Of a DNA stretch of 64,000 nt, positions 32,757 through 46,200 are shown one piece after another. Under the pieces are notes generated by a model that did not search any database, was not told the origin of the DNA, and worked only from the letters and a program-made list of their open reading frames with translations. Every line of letters starts with the position of its first letter. Position 1 is the first letter of the stretch. The DNA is from Antedon mediterranea (Eukaryota > Echinodermata > Crinoidea > Comatulida > Antedonidae). The stretch is taken from positions 26,468,501 through 26,532,500 of the forward strand of contig NC_092672.1 of NCBI RefSeq assembly GCF_964355755.1, given 5' to 3'. A program made the translations under genes and the position numbers.

Positions 32757-34260
32757 TATTGACTTACAGTTGATACTGTATTATCTACAGTATTATAGGT
32801 CTATCTAGTTAATTTAAATACAGATACTGTATACTGACTAACTTCTATTGAACATACTGTAATCTACGGTATTCTTTATTGTTTATGTTTATATTCATAC
32901 CAGGTGGTCGGTATAACAGGATTTTTACTACTGTAACATGTGCTGGTGTCATATCATTCCTATTTGGTTCTGTGGTCAATTCACGGTCAACTCAATGTCC
33001 ATATTCTCGTTTTAGCTGCCCTACGGTAGCTGCCACAATATTTTTGCATTAACCTGACCCAGTGTATGTATTTAAGATTCAACTATTGAACTACTGTACC
33101 AAGATGACAGGAAAAGGGCCACGCCAGAGAGGGTGCAATATTTTTACTAGTTCCCAGCAAAAAGTGAACCGTTCATGACAGGGTTTGCGATATTCATAGG
33201 TGGCTAGTTTTTATTGATTCAAAGGTCCAGCATCTCTCTGGTTGGCAGTATAAAAACCCATAAAGTATAAATAATACTGTACAGTATTGTATCAAACATT
33301 GTAAAATAGCTAATATAGAATACTGTCCTCCAGTATTATTAGTCAATCCATGTACAGTACTTTACACAACAGTATACTGTACACTACATCAATGTTAACT
33401 GTCCATATTACCCATCTTTGCCTAGTAAATTTGTAGGCGGTAGAATGGGGGATAAATTCGGTAAATCTGCTGAGTTAGCATGACAGTGCATGGTAATGTA
33501 AATATTGCATTTGATTAATTTACAATTACACCAACCACCGCAATCCTTAAACTAAATGTGGCGTGTCATATGACAAATACCAGATATGAAATCATGTAAA
33601 ATAAATAGTTCAATACAAATATTTATAAAGTACAGTTACTTGAATGTATTTTGCACACCTATCTGAACAGTTTACAATTATCTTACCATAATCAGTGTCG
33701 TTTGACTCACCATATGAAGTGTTTGTTGATTCTTCTTTAGCGGTATTTAAACAACATCCTAATTATCGATATCTATGACACTGTATATTTAATTACTGAG
33801 AATTAACCAATTCAGTGGACCAGTAACTATTCAGTAGCAAACTCTTTGTACTGTGGAGGGATCATGGATACAAAGAGTAGTACCATATCGTAATGTATAC
33901 CGAAAATAGCTATCTGAAGAGAGGATACATGAAAAGAAGAAATTCTGTTTCACACACCTATCTGAGTACATGTGGTCATCCATGACCAGCGCCCTCTAGT
34001 GAGAACCATCTCTTATAACAGCAACACTTTTCGTAACACTGTTCTGTGTGTACTGTATTTTCAAGCAGAACTCCCACCAATGTTGGATTGTGTTAAATTG
34101 AAATATGTTTATTTTGAAAATGGCGGAAATGGTTAAGAATTATTCTTTCCTCAAAATATAGAGTTAGTACTGTACTTGATGGTCTGGAACGTTTGTCTCG
34201 GAATATAATTCAGCATTCTCATCTAATTTTAATAATGTTTACAATTTTAGAGTGATCACA

Positions 34261-37200
34261 ATGACAACAATGAATAAATTAGAGCAAGAGTTGCAGAAGC
34301 TAGAAGTGGAACGTAATCGTTTACACGGCCAACCGGGAGAACAAAGCTACACTTCAAACACCATTTCGTCATCAAATATTTACTCGCATGGACAACCAAA
34401 AAAATATGCACCGGTGACAGCGCCCAAACCGAGACGTAATGCTGATGGGACTCTTCCACCCTCTGGCTCTCGAGGTAACATACATATTTAACATTTTGTT
34501 AGAATATGCTGTTAAGGCAATGCTGTAGTTTGTACTGTAGTGTAGATTAGCCAAAATTTGTAACATGTTCTTTTCATATTAAGGTAACTTTACTTGTTGC
34601 ATGTTGCTGCAGTTCTGTTTCCCAACCATAGACCCTTAGTTCAATTTTAAATTCTTAAAATAGAGCTGATTTTTCTATGTAGTGAATATCCATCCAACAT
34701 ATTAAGAAGATTCTTTTCTGTAAAACTTCGAAACTTAGTCTCGCTATTATTCAAATGCAACAGACACAGTACAAACAAATTGATAGCAGTCTCCATATTT
34801 GTTGAAGACCATTTTTTTACATATCTGTGTTGGCACATGTTCTTTAATTCCTATTATGTGTGGACGCTAGGTTAGAAATAGCTTAATGTAACTAACCGTG
34901 CCATACTGTAGATGTATACTGTAGCATCTGCGTCAGATGTATTGGTCCATGCCTTTCCTCTGGTCAAGGTGGGCACTGGACGAGGGGAGCCCTTGATCAA
35001 TGTTAGGACCTACCAAGGTGCTTTCAACAGTCCTGGCTTTGTTTGTATCAAACCTGTTAGTGTTAGTGGTGGTAATTATCGCTGTTGGTTTCAATTGAAT
35101 ATAAAATAAAAATAAAATATAAACCTATTTAACCTATGAAACCATCTATTTATGAAACCATCTATTTAACCTCTAGAAATGTAAATAATTTTGATTGGCA
35201 GGAAATTCGCATCTAGATAGTATTTCATTGCTTTAATAACTAACTGCCACATGAGTTTTGTTTGACATAACAGAAACAATGTGACTTTACAAACTACAGT
35301 TTAGTATTAATCTCGTACTGTAAGTGTCTCTTTAGCTGTAGTACGCCATTTTACAATTCTTATAAAAATGCTTGTAATAATGTAGTGTTACGCTTAGCAT
35401 TAGATAGTGCATGATAGAAACATGGAATGCGTTTTCTTACAGGATTACCGCCCTCAGCTGTTCCAAAGCCGTACAAAGGTAAGAGGTTAGAGGTCAACTC
35501 GCCAACTGCTTTGCACCTGTTACACACTAACTTGTTTTCTGACAGGCTTTGTCATCTACACTTTGACATTTACTAAAATGTCTATAACATCAGAAATAAT
35601 TTATTATGGGAAAGGTGTTTGTAGTGAAAGATGTGTGTTGAATGAATGTGTATATTTATTTTGTGTTTAGTTTATGTCACTATTTACATAGGAATTGAGG
35701 CAATACAGGGCCATATCCACCAGTACGCTAATTGGTAAGGTTTCAACCTGACACTTTTCACAATCACAAGGGCCTTTGACAACCCAGTGGCTTAAACAGA
35801 GATTATTCCCTTTTCTTGCACAAACCGGACCACTTTATTTCCCCTGGCATCACTGCAATATTGTGATAAGCAGACTAGCATTAGTTTCGGTCTAGACCTC
35901 TTCAAACAGAAGATAACACGGTACTTTTTGTGTAAAAAAAGTCACACAGTAATAGCCACAATATTTGTAATGGAAATAACGGGTATTGCTAAACTGCGCA
36001 AACTGCGCAAATACTGCGCAAACTGCGCAAACACTGCGCAAACAACAAAAAAAGCTCTGCAAACCTCCTTCAAAACAATTATTATTGATTAGAACACAAC
36101 TAGAACTATATAGGGAGACAATTTATGAGAAAAAAAAATTGAAATTCCTTTAAGTTTGCCTTTTTTTTGGTGAAAAACTTCAATTTTTGGGAAAATTACT
36201 GATTTCAAAGCGCAAACAACAAAAAAACCTGCGCAAACCTCCTTTAAATCAATTAATATTGATTAAAACACAACTAGACCTATATAGGGAGACAATTTAT
36301 GGGAAAACAAATTTGAAATTCCTTTAAGTTTGCCTTTTTTTGGGTGAAAAACTTCAATTTTTGGGAAAATTACTGATTTCAAAGCGCAAACAACAACAAA
36401 AAGCTGCGCAAACCTCCTTCAAAACAATTAATATTGATAGAACAAAACTAGAACTATATAGGGAGACAATTTATGAGAAAAAAAATTTGAAATTCCTTTA
36501 AGTTTGCCTTTTTTGGGTGAAAAAGTTAAATTTTTGGGAAAATTACTGATTTCACAGCGCAAACAACAAAAAAAGCTGCGCAAACCTCCTTTAAAACAAT
36601 TAATATTGATTAAAACACAACTAGACCTATATAGGGAGACAATTTATGGGAAAAAAAAATTTAAATTGCTGTAAGTTTCTTTTTTTTTTGGGTTAAACAC
36701 TTCAATTTTTGTGAAAATTAAAGATTTCACAGATTTAAAGGCCTGCGCATACCCCCAAAAAAGCTGCGCAAACCTCCTTCAAATCAATTAATATTGATTA
36801 GATAACAACTAGAACAATATAGGGAGACAATTTAGAAAAACAATTGGAAATTGCTGTAAGTTTGCTTTTTTTTTTAAATTAAAAAATTTATATTACAGAT
36901 TTCACAGATGTCAAGGTTTGCGCACACTGCGCAAACACCAAAATAAGCTGCGCAAAAGAACACAACTAGAACTTTATAGGAAGACAATTTAGATTGAAAT
37001 TCCTGTAAGTTTGCCTTTGTTTGGGTAAAACAATTTTTGGGAAATTTACAGATTTCACAACGGAAACTTTAAAAAAAACAGAAACAAGAAAATTATTTTT
37101 TTTCAAATATAACTTTTTTTAATGAAATGTTTCGCAATTATTTACCTTCAAGGTTTTTTTATAACATTCTACTGTATTTCCAAATCAACATAAAGCTTTA

Positions 37201-40200
37201 CATTTACAATGCTCTTTTTTCTTTTTTTCTGGTTTTGTTAGCCCTTTTTGAAGTATTTTGTTCCTTTTTTTTGCCACTAGTATATGGAGGATTAGTTGTG
37301 GACAACTGTCCATTTGTGGAGGTAGATTTAGATTTAAAGGAGGTTTGCGCAGCTTTTTGTTGTTGTTTGCGCTGTGAAATCAGTAATTTTCCCAAAAATT
37401 GAAGTTTTTCACCAAAAAAAAGGCAAACTTAAAGGAATTTTAAATTTGTTTCCCCATAAATTGTCTTCCTATATAGTTCTAGTTGTGTTCTATCAATATT
37501 AATTGATTTAAAGGAGGTTTGCGCAGCTTTTTGTTGTTGTTTGCGCTGTGAAATCAGTAATTTTCCCAAAAATTGAAGTTTTTCACCCCAAAAAAAAGGC
37601 AAACTTAAAGGAATTTCAAATTTGTTTCCCCATAAATTGTCTCCCTATATAGTTCTAGTTGTGTTCTAATAAATATTAATTGATTTAAAGGAGGTTTGCG
37701 CAGCTTTTTGTTGTTGTTTGCGCTGTGAAATCAGTAATTTTCCCAAAAATTGAAGTTTTTCACCCCAAAAAAAAGGCAAACTTAAAGGAATTTCAAATTT
37801 GTTTCCCCATAAATTGTCTCCCTATATAGTTCTAGTTGTGTTCTATCAATATTAATTGATTTAAAGGAGTTTTGCGCAGCTTTTTGTTGTTGTTTGCGCA
37901 GCTTTTTGTTGTTGTTTGCGCTGTGAAATCAGTAATTTTCCCAAAAATTGAAGTTTTTCACACAAAAAAAGGCAAACTTAAAGGAATTTCAAATTTGTTT
38001 CCCCATAAATTGTCTCCCTATATAGGTCTAGTTGTGTTCTGATAAATATTAATTGGTTTGAAGGAGGTTTGCACAGCTTTTTGTTGTTGTTTGCGCTGTG
38101 AAATCAGTAATTTTCCCAAAAATGTAAGTTTTTAACCCAAAAAAAAGGCAAACTTAAAGGAATTTCAAATTTTTTTTCTCATAAATTGTCTCCCTATATA
38201 GTTCTAGTTGTGTTCTAATAAATATTAATTGGTTTTAAGGAGGTTTGCGCAGCTTTTTGTTGTTGTTTGCGCTGTGAAATCAGTAATTTTCCCAAAAATT
38301 GAAGTTTTTCACCAAAAAAAAGGCAAACTTAAAGGAATTTTAAATTTGTTTCCCCATAAATTGTCTCCCTATATAGTTCTAGTTGTGTTCTATCAATATT
38401 AATTGATTTAAAGGAGGTTTGCGCAGCTTTTTGTTGTTGTTTGCGCTGTGAAATCAGTAATTTTCCCAAAAATTGAAGTTTTTCACCCCAAAAAAAAGGC
38501 AAACTTAAAGGAATTTCAAATTTGTTTCCCCATAAATTGTCTCCCTATATAGTTCTAGTTGTGTTCTAATAAATATTAATTGATTTAAAGGAGGTTTGCG
38601 CAGCTTTTTGTTGTTGTTTGCGCTGTGAAATCAGTAATTTTCCCAAAAATTGAAGTTTTTCACCCCAAAAAAAAGGCAAACTTAAAGGAATTTCAAATTT
38701 GTTTCCCCATAAATTGTCTCCCTATATAGTTCTAGTTGTGTTCTATCAATATTAATTGATTTAAAGGAGGTTTGCGCAGCTTTTTGTTGTTGTTTGCGCA
38801 GCTTTTTGTTGTTGTTTGCGCTGTGAAATCAGTAATTTTCCCAAAAATTGAAGTTTTTCACACAAAAAAAGGCAAACTTAAAGGAATTTCAAATTTGTTT
38901 CCCCATAAATTGTCTCCCTATATAGGTCTAGTTGTGTTCTGATAAATATTAATTGGTTTGAAGGAGGTTTGCACAGCTTTTTGTTGTTGTTTGCGCTGTG
39001 AAATCAGTAATTTTCCCAAAAATGTAAGTTTTTAACCCAAAAAAAAGGCAAACTTAAAGGAATTTCAAATTTTTTTTCTCATAAATTGTCTCCCTATATA
39101 GTTCTAGTTGTGTTCTAATAAATATTAATTGGTTTTAAGGAGGTTTGCGCAGCTTTTTTTGTTGTTTGCGCTGTGAAATCAGTAATTTTCCCAAAAATTG
39201 AAGTTTTTAACCCAAAAAAAAGGCAAACTTAAAGAAATTTCAAATTTTTTTTCTCATAAATTGTCTCCCTATATAGTTCTAGTTGTGTTCTAATAAATAT
39301 TAATTGGTTTGAAGGAGGTTTGCGCAGCTTTTTTTGTTGTTTGCGCTGTGAAATCAGTAATTTTCCCAAAAATTGAAGTTTTTCACCAAAAAAAAGGCAA
39401 ACTTAAAGGAATTTCAAATTTGTTTCCCCATAAATTGTCTCCCTATATAGTTCTAGTTGTGTTCTATCAATATTAATTGATTTAAAGGAGGTTTACGCAG
39501 CTTTTTGTTGTTGTTTGCGCTGTGAAATCAGTAATTTTCCCAAAAAATGTAAGTTTTTAACCCCCAAAAAAGGCAAACTTAAAGGAATTTCATATTTTTT
39601 TTCTCATAAATTGTCTCCCTATATAGTTCTAGTTGTGTTCTAATAAATATTAATTGGTTTGAAGGAGGTTTGCGCAGCTTTTTTTGTTTGCGCTGTGAAA
39701 TCAGTAATTTTCCCAAAAATTGAAGTTTTTCACCAAAAAAAAGGTAAACTTAAAGGAATTTCAAATTTGTTTTCCCATAAATTGTCTCCCTATATAGGTC
39801 TAGTTGTGTTTTAATCATTGTTAATTGATTTAAAGGAGGTTTGCGCAGCTTTTTTTTTTTTGAGCTGTGAAATCAGTAATTTTCCCAAAATTGAAGTTTT
39901 TCACCCAAAAAAAAAGGCAAACTTAAAGGAATTTCAAATGTGTTTCCCCATAAATTGTCTCCCTATATAGGTCTAGTTGTGTTTTAATCAATATTAATTG
40001 ATTTAAAGGAGGTTTGCGCAGCTTTTTGTTGTTGTTTGCGCTGTGAAATCAGTAATTTTCCCAAAAATTGAAGTTTTTAACCCAAAAAAAGGCAAACTTA
40101 AAGGAATTTCAAATTTTTTTTCTCATAAATTGTCTCCCTATATAGTTCTAGTTGTGTTCTAATAAATATTAATTGGTTTGAAGGAGGTTTGCGCAGCTTT

Positions 40201-43200
40201 TGTTGTTGTTTGCGCAGTGTTTGCGCAGTTTGCGCAGTTTAGCAATACCCGAAATAACTGGATGTTCCCGTCCCGTTTTGTTATGCTTCAATGCGTAATC
40301 AGGCATTATACTATATAATCAGACATTTTATATATTAGGATCAATCTCCCACTGGATTATATTTATCCCAGTGTGTTAAAATTATCCCACCGAGATATAA
40401 CATTATCTATTCCAATGGGGATTTTTCACTCATCCTATATAATCCCACTGTGTGTTAATATAAAATCCAATAGGATGAGTTTATTTTGAAATCTGCATCA
40501 AGCAGTAAGTGCAGTGTTGTAGGTTGATGGTACAGTGGCACATCATTTTATTTTAACTGTAAATATGAACAGTGTTGACATAGTGAATTGTGGTGACATA
40601 GCGAATTGTGGTGACATAGTGAATTGTGGTATCGGTAATGATAGTGCTGATGGTTATTCTAGAAATGTTTGGTTCATTTTTGGTAAACATGCACATTATT
40701 ACCTATACAATACTGTACCTGTATATGGTGATGGTATCATTAAACCATTCATATTTGCTGAGTTTTTATACCACTTATATTCACTATTAATAGTTAATTC
40801 CACATTTATTTAATTTGTTGTTTTATGCAAACTAATTTAAGGTTCTTTTTGATTGAAATTTATATTTATACTGGGTAACCTCTTCAGTCAAAGACTGGTC
40901 TCCCAGAGGGCCCAGTTGGTGATCAGTGGCTGTGATGTACTAATACACCGGGGTAACCCCCTACTCGTCTCGAAAGATGTACTAGGTTCTTTAAAGTGCA
41001 CACGAGCTAGATGTGTACACTGGACCTACGGTTTATAGTCCTTATCCGAGAAGACTCGTTCTACCACCAGAACCATGGAGTGAGTGAGCCTCGAACCCCT
41101 GCCGATGTTATGGCTACGTAATTACGGTTCCACTGTCTTAACCGCTCGGCCACTCACTCAAACAATATTTCATATAATATGTTTTTAAATAATCACTAGT
41201 AACCAAAACTTAGTTTTACTTTCAGCAGCATTGGGTTTTCCAAAATGAAATTTCGAAAACAATGATTATTCATACACTGTATTCTTTAATATGCAAATTG
41301 GGTTGTAAGATGGGCTTATAACTGAAAACTAAAATGCATTGAGTTGAGGGTTATACTTTAGGGTGGGCTTATATCTGAGGAAGACCAAAATGAATTTGGT
41401 TGAGGGTTATACTTTAGAGTGGGCTTCTGAGGACCAAAATCTGAAAATCACAATATAAATTGTTTATGAGATGATGGGCTACTGTATACTCTGGCTTACA
41501 ATATTTCTCTTTCTGTTATACAGTATACTACAGGATAGCATTTAGCTCAGTGAACCATTCACACTTTAATTAATTGGGGTGATTTTGCACTAAGAATTTT
41601 TATTTCTAAACTTGGGTTTTATTCACAGCTCTAGATGTGTATTTCATATTGACATCAAAATGTAATGATTAGATTCATGTATCTACCACTCGCTAATCCG
41701 TGTCCATTTTTCTTTTTGGCATGTCATACTTTGAATAATAGATTTACCATTAAGGTCCATTATTTCATTTTTTAGATCCACAGTGTAGTTTACATTGCTT
41801 TTACATTTGTGTACATTGAATTCATCTTTATTTTAGGTCCTTTATACCCTCCACCTCCTCCAGTTAAAACATCACAACGTCATGATCAGCTTAGATCACG
41901 GCCGACTGGGCCAGGTATGAATGAGGTACAAAGTTACCACAAAAACGTGCAACTCGGCATGTTGTGAGCATGTTCAGTACTTGTTTATGGAGCATGTATC
42001 ATTAAAATTTGATTTCATAGTTTTCCGATTGTAAAGTTATGTATGTGATTACATGTTTCATTTATTTTATGTTTACTAATAATGTTTGATGTTCATAATT
42101 ATATTTATAGTTTTCATTGTTCAATCCTTTGATCATAAAAGATATTTAATAAGAATCTATATAATACTTACTTATATATATAAACACAGCAGGCAAAGAA
42201 CTTAATTCTAACCCGCCCGGTGATATACTGAAAATTAATTATTAATTTGAAACGATAAAGATGAGAAAATCTGTGAGAATGAGAAAATGTCGCCCCAACC
42301 GAGACTCGAACTCGGACCGTCTGCTTGATATGCAGTTTCCCTAACCATTAGACTGGGGCTTTCATGGTATTGTTCAAATTCGATTGGATAGCGACTCTTT
42401 AACATTCTCGGCTATTAAGGCGGAACAGCACTAGTCCTCAGTTGTACGCACGCGCAACAGAGATCAAATTGATACGCCCTCGTCTTTCAGTATTTTTATT
42501 CACGAGGCTTACTTATTACTTATATTTATATAAACCCTTTAAAGTACATGTGTGTTGGAGTAAGTGACTCATAAATTTACATTGGACCTGAAAGATGGGA
42601 GGCTTCCTGGTGGTTGGGTCATCGATTGGTCATTTTTTTGAAGCTGTACAATTTTTGTGGCAGGAGTGGCAAAAGTGGGGATGACTGTAACTGTCATTAG
42701 GGGTGCCACATCAACACTTGATGTTTAAAGATAAGTCAGCACAATCCCAATGTAATTTTTAAAATATTATCATAGCTGTTATATCTTGAACAGCTGATAG
42801 CAATGTGGTACCTTATACAACACACCGAAAGTTAACACAGTGTATATAGTGTAAAAATATACACTTCTGTACTACTTTAATATAGCCACACCTGTGTTTC
42901 ATGGGTTACATAGGCCATAGAAACTGGTTTGAAGTATAGGATTCAAATTCAAAGAACTTGATATCATATCATATACAGATGGTTTCATTTTACACTGTCA
43001 TAAATCAATGTTCCTGTTTACAGTATAATGTGTCTTGGTGTCCTTCATCCCAGCAGTTGGAAAATGTTCTATTTAAATAGCCATTAAACTAAAAAATTAA
43101 TTTGAAATATAAATATTTTACCAAAGAAACATTACATGTATGGTGGAATCTGAAAAAAAAATAAAAATTGGCTATGTTGTGCCTAGCTTACCTGGATGAA

Positions 43201-46200
43201 CCAATAAAAGCAAGATATATATCACCCCCCTCCATAATTGGTACAGTCCACAAAGCAAATGTTAAAATGTGATTTTGTAAACGTGACCGCTCCCTCGCCC
43301 ACAATTTCTGGTTTTTCATAAAAAAGAATTTGTTTCTTTAGTTTTGCTGTTTAAGAAGTGTGGTTTTGAAGAGTTGTATATAATAAGTAATAATAATTGT
43401 TGCATGAACTCATATTTTTTATCAAAAACTGTATTTTTTATACTTTTTACAATACAATTTTATATGATTTTTATTTACTGTTAAATGTTTTCATAGCATG
43501 TGTTATTATTAATCGGTTGACGAACATATTTTTTTAATGAACTTTAACATTTTGTTTGTGAGTTGATGTTGTTTATTATTCAAATTCCATTTCACTATGT
43601 AAGATATTATGTATTTCATTGGTGTCAAATGTCAATTGCATTTCAAGTTTACTAATACTCTTTTTTTTTTATATAAAAAAATAAACTTACTCTATTGTAA
43701 TAAATACTATATATTCAATATCAAAAGTATATACATCAGTAATTATTTTTTTCTAAATAATTTTGTTTTTATGTGTGTAAAATATGTTTATTAATTATTT
43801 AATTTTCTAGGTTTATCGAGCTATGCACCAGTAGCCTACTCTGTCCCTGACGATGACTTGCCACCACCTCCTCCACCTCCAGCAAATTACCAGGGAGGAG
43901 GTCAAGTTGATGATCTTCCCCCACCACCACCTCCAGAACCAGGCTACTACAACCCACCTCCACCACCACAAAATGCTCCATACAACGAAAGACACCCTCG
44001 CGCACGCGTTGGACAAATTCCGCAGTCTGCCCCTGAGCCAACTACTTCCCATGAGCCAGGTCGTCCTCCGTCCCAAACACAGCAGTATGCTCCTCGTAGA
44101 GGCCCACAGGTGCCTCGCCCTCAAGAACCAACAGCTCCTGAAGGGGCCCAACGTGCCAAAACATCTGAATGGGCTTACTTCTTGCCACAGCCATCTGATC
44201 AGCCAATATCAAATCCAGATAGAACCGGTTCCGAAGCAAAAGTTGATCACCTGACTAACCTGTTGGTTCAGAATATGGACAGTCGACCTGATGAAGGAGA
44301 ATACTTTGGTTAGTTAGAATTTTCTGCCATTTCTTATTTATATCCAAAAAGAGTACATGAATGCCTTTATGACTGAACTGAATTTGGTAGGAAAATTAAC
44401 CATGATTGACGCCGGCTAAATTTACAAAAAAAAAGTTTGCTTGCGTACACTTGGTAAATTTGGTCAGTGGAACTTACCATGGTCTCGGTAAAACTAACCA
44501 TGCTATTAAAATCCAATGCCATTGTTAAATCCAGGTAAAGCCATGGTAATACTAACCATGTGAATGAATGGTCAAAAGTACTCATGGCCGTAAAGTTAGT
44601 ATTGGTAAATATAACATTTTCCACATCGAGTATGGACAAGGCTAAAGACTAATATGGTTAAATGATATTAAAGTCAAAGTTGCTATAATTAATATCAGTT
44701 GTCTTGATAAATCATTTCCATAGTTCAGTAAAGAGAAAATTACAGTATTGACGCATCATGACAGTCAATTTGCACGTATGCAGTCATTTTTTAGCATAGA
44801 AATTATGGTTTTCAAACTTGATACAACCGTAAATTGGGATTTTACAATCGTTTATCACAGAATTTGGGAACCCTGTAGACTGTGGCTACTGATGATTGTT
44901 ATAAGGCATTAAGCTGGGATAAGGCATTATAACAAAACATTTGTTAGATAGTCCCCGTTATATTTATATTTTAGGCAAGCCAAGGTTTATGAGCATTGTA
45001 ATTTCCATTATTATTTTGGACAATAAATGAATCTGTATCTGTATCTGTATAAAAAGCATAACTTTTAATCATACAAATGAATATTTGTGGTGCCATTTGA
45101 TTTTGTTACCCTTCATTTACAATTGACCTGAATCACTGGACACTTAATGTTGCCTGCTTGCAAGTGTGATATAAATAGCTGAAAAATTGTCAGACACTAG
45201 ATCCAAACAGCCCCAAGTGGTTTAATATCTTTATTGAATTTTATAGAAATAAAAAAAAACCTGGGCAACTGACCTAACATGTTGCCAGAGCATCTAAATA
45301 TATTTTCTCTTCTACAATTTAAAATTATTTAATAGTTTTGGGCACAAAAATTGTGTAAAAACAAAATAAGTAAACATTCTACCACTTATTCCAAACCATA
45401 TTTAGGAGGCAATTGTTTAAATGTCTGTGGATATGAGAAACATAAGCCATGACAGATGAGTTTGTAAAATATCCCAGAGTAAAATGTTACCAGAATGAAC
45501 GCTATGTTGATGATGGCCAGTAAAATTGAATTTGGTCAAGTAGTCGATCTACAGTAACTGGTCCAATGGTCAGTTGGAAATAACCTCAAAGACCACATGC
45601 TAGTAATATCATAGCAGTAGTCAGAGATAGAATATATACAAAGCAATTTACTGAATCTGTAAAGTATTTAATTTAAAGGTCATATGACATTTGTAATGTC
45701 AGAAACTGCATTATAGTTTACTGGCTAGTGTTAATATCATAATACTTTAGTGTGTGTTTACCATCTTGATATTACAACTGTGTTGTCTCTTCTTCAACGG
45801 ACCTGCAGCAGCTGCTAAGCTTACCACCTTAATATTACAACTGTGTCGCCGCCTCTTCACCAGGCCTGCAGCAGCTGCTAAACTCACTTACAGGTTTTCA
45901 GTTTCACTTGCCTGAAGCTTTGTTTCCACTTGAAGTTGATTAAATTTCTTCACAGGAATAGATCACTAAATTAGTATAATGAGTAAGGAACGCTAGCATA
46001 TTTTGTGTGTACTTACCCGGATAAACAAATCCATGCCATTGTTCATGTCACTGATTGTTACTCTTTTTATAATAGTTCTTTTATTTTTTTAAACAGGCCT
46101 TTGTTCGAAATGCGGCTTAAAAGTTGTAGGAGAAGATTCCGGATGCACAGCCATGGATCGTGTGTTCCACGTGGCATGCTTTACATGTGCTACCTGCCAG

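Larger units (their letters stand above)
26535..34250. other. Putative first intron of the zyxin-like gene; repeats only
   Basis: No coding exon seen. Contains a 22-bp minisatellite (30208-30425), a TA-flanked MITE (32251-32756), one end of a dispersed repeat (29679-29710), an AGGCCTA patch (31085-31135), and many short TACTGTACAGTA-type palindromes (27580-29330). Confidence 0.5.

Noticed and set aside
35981-37075. CRISPR-like array of regularly spaced repeats
   Set aside because: Units are ~180 bp, contiguous, with no spacers; it is animal DNA and the array is a transposon arm.
43799-44254. Four other-frame ORFs over the proline-rich exon
   Set aside because: Shadows of the zyxin-like exon, whose frame is fixed by splice phases and by homology on both sides.
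44367-44639. 90-codon minus-strand ORF
   Set aside because: In a zyxin intron; built from recurring ACCATGGTAA-like words, without domain or splice support.
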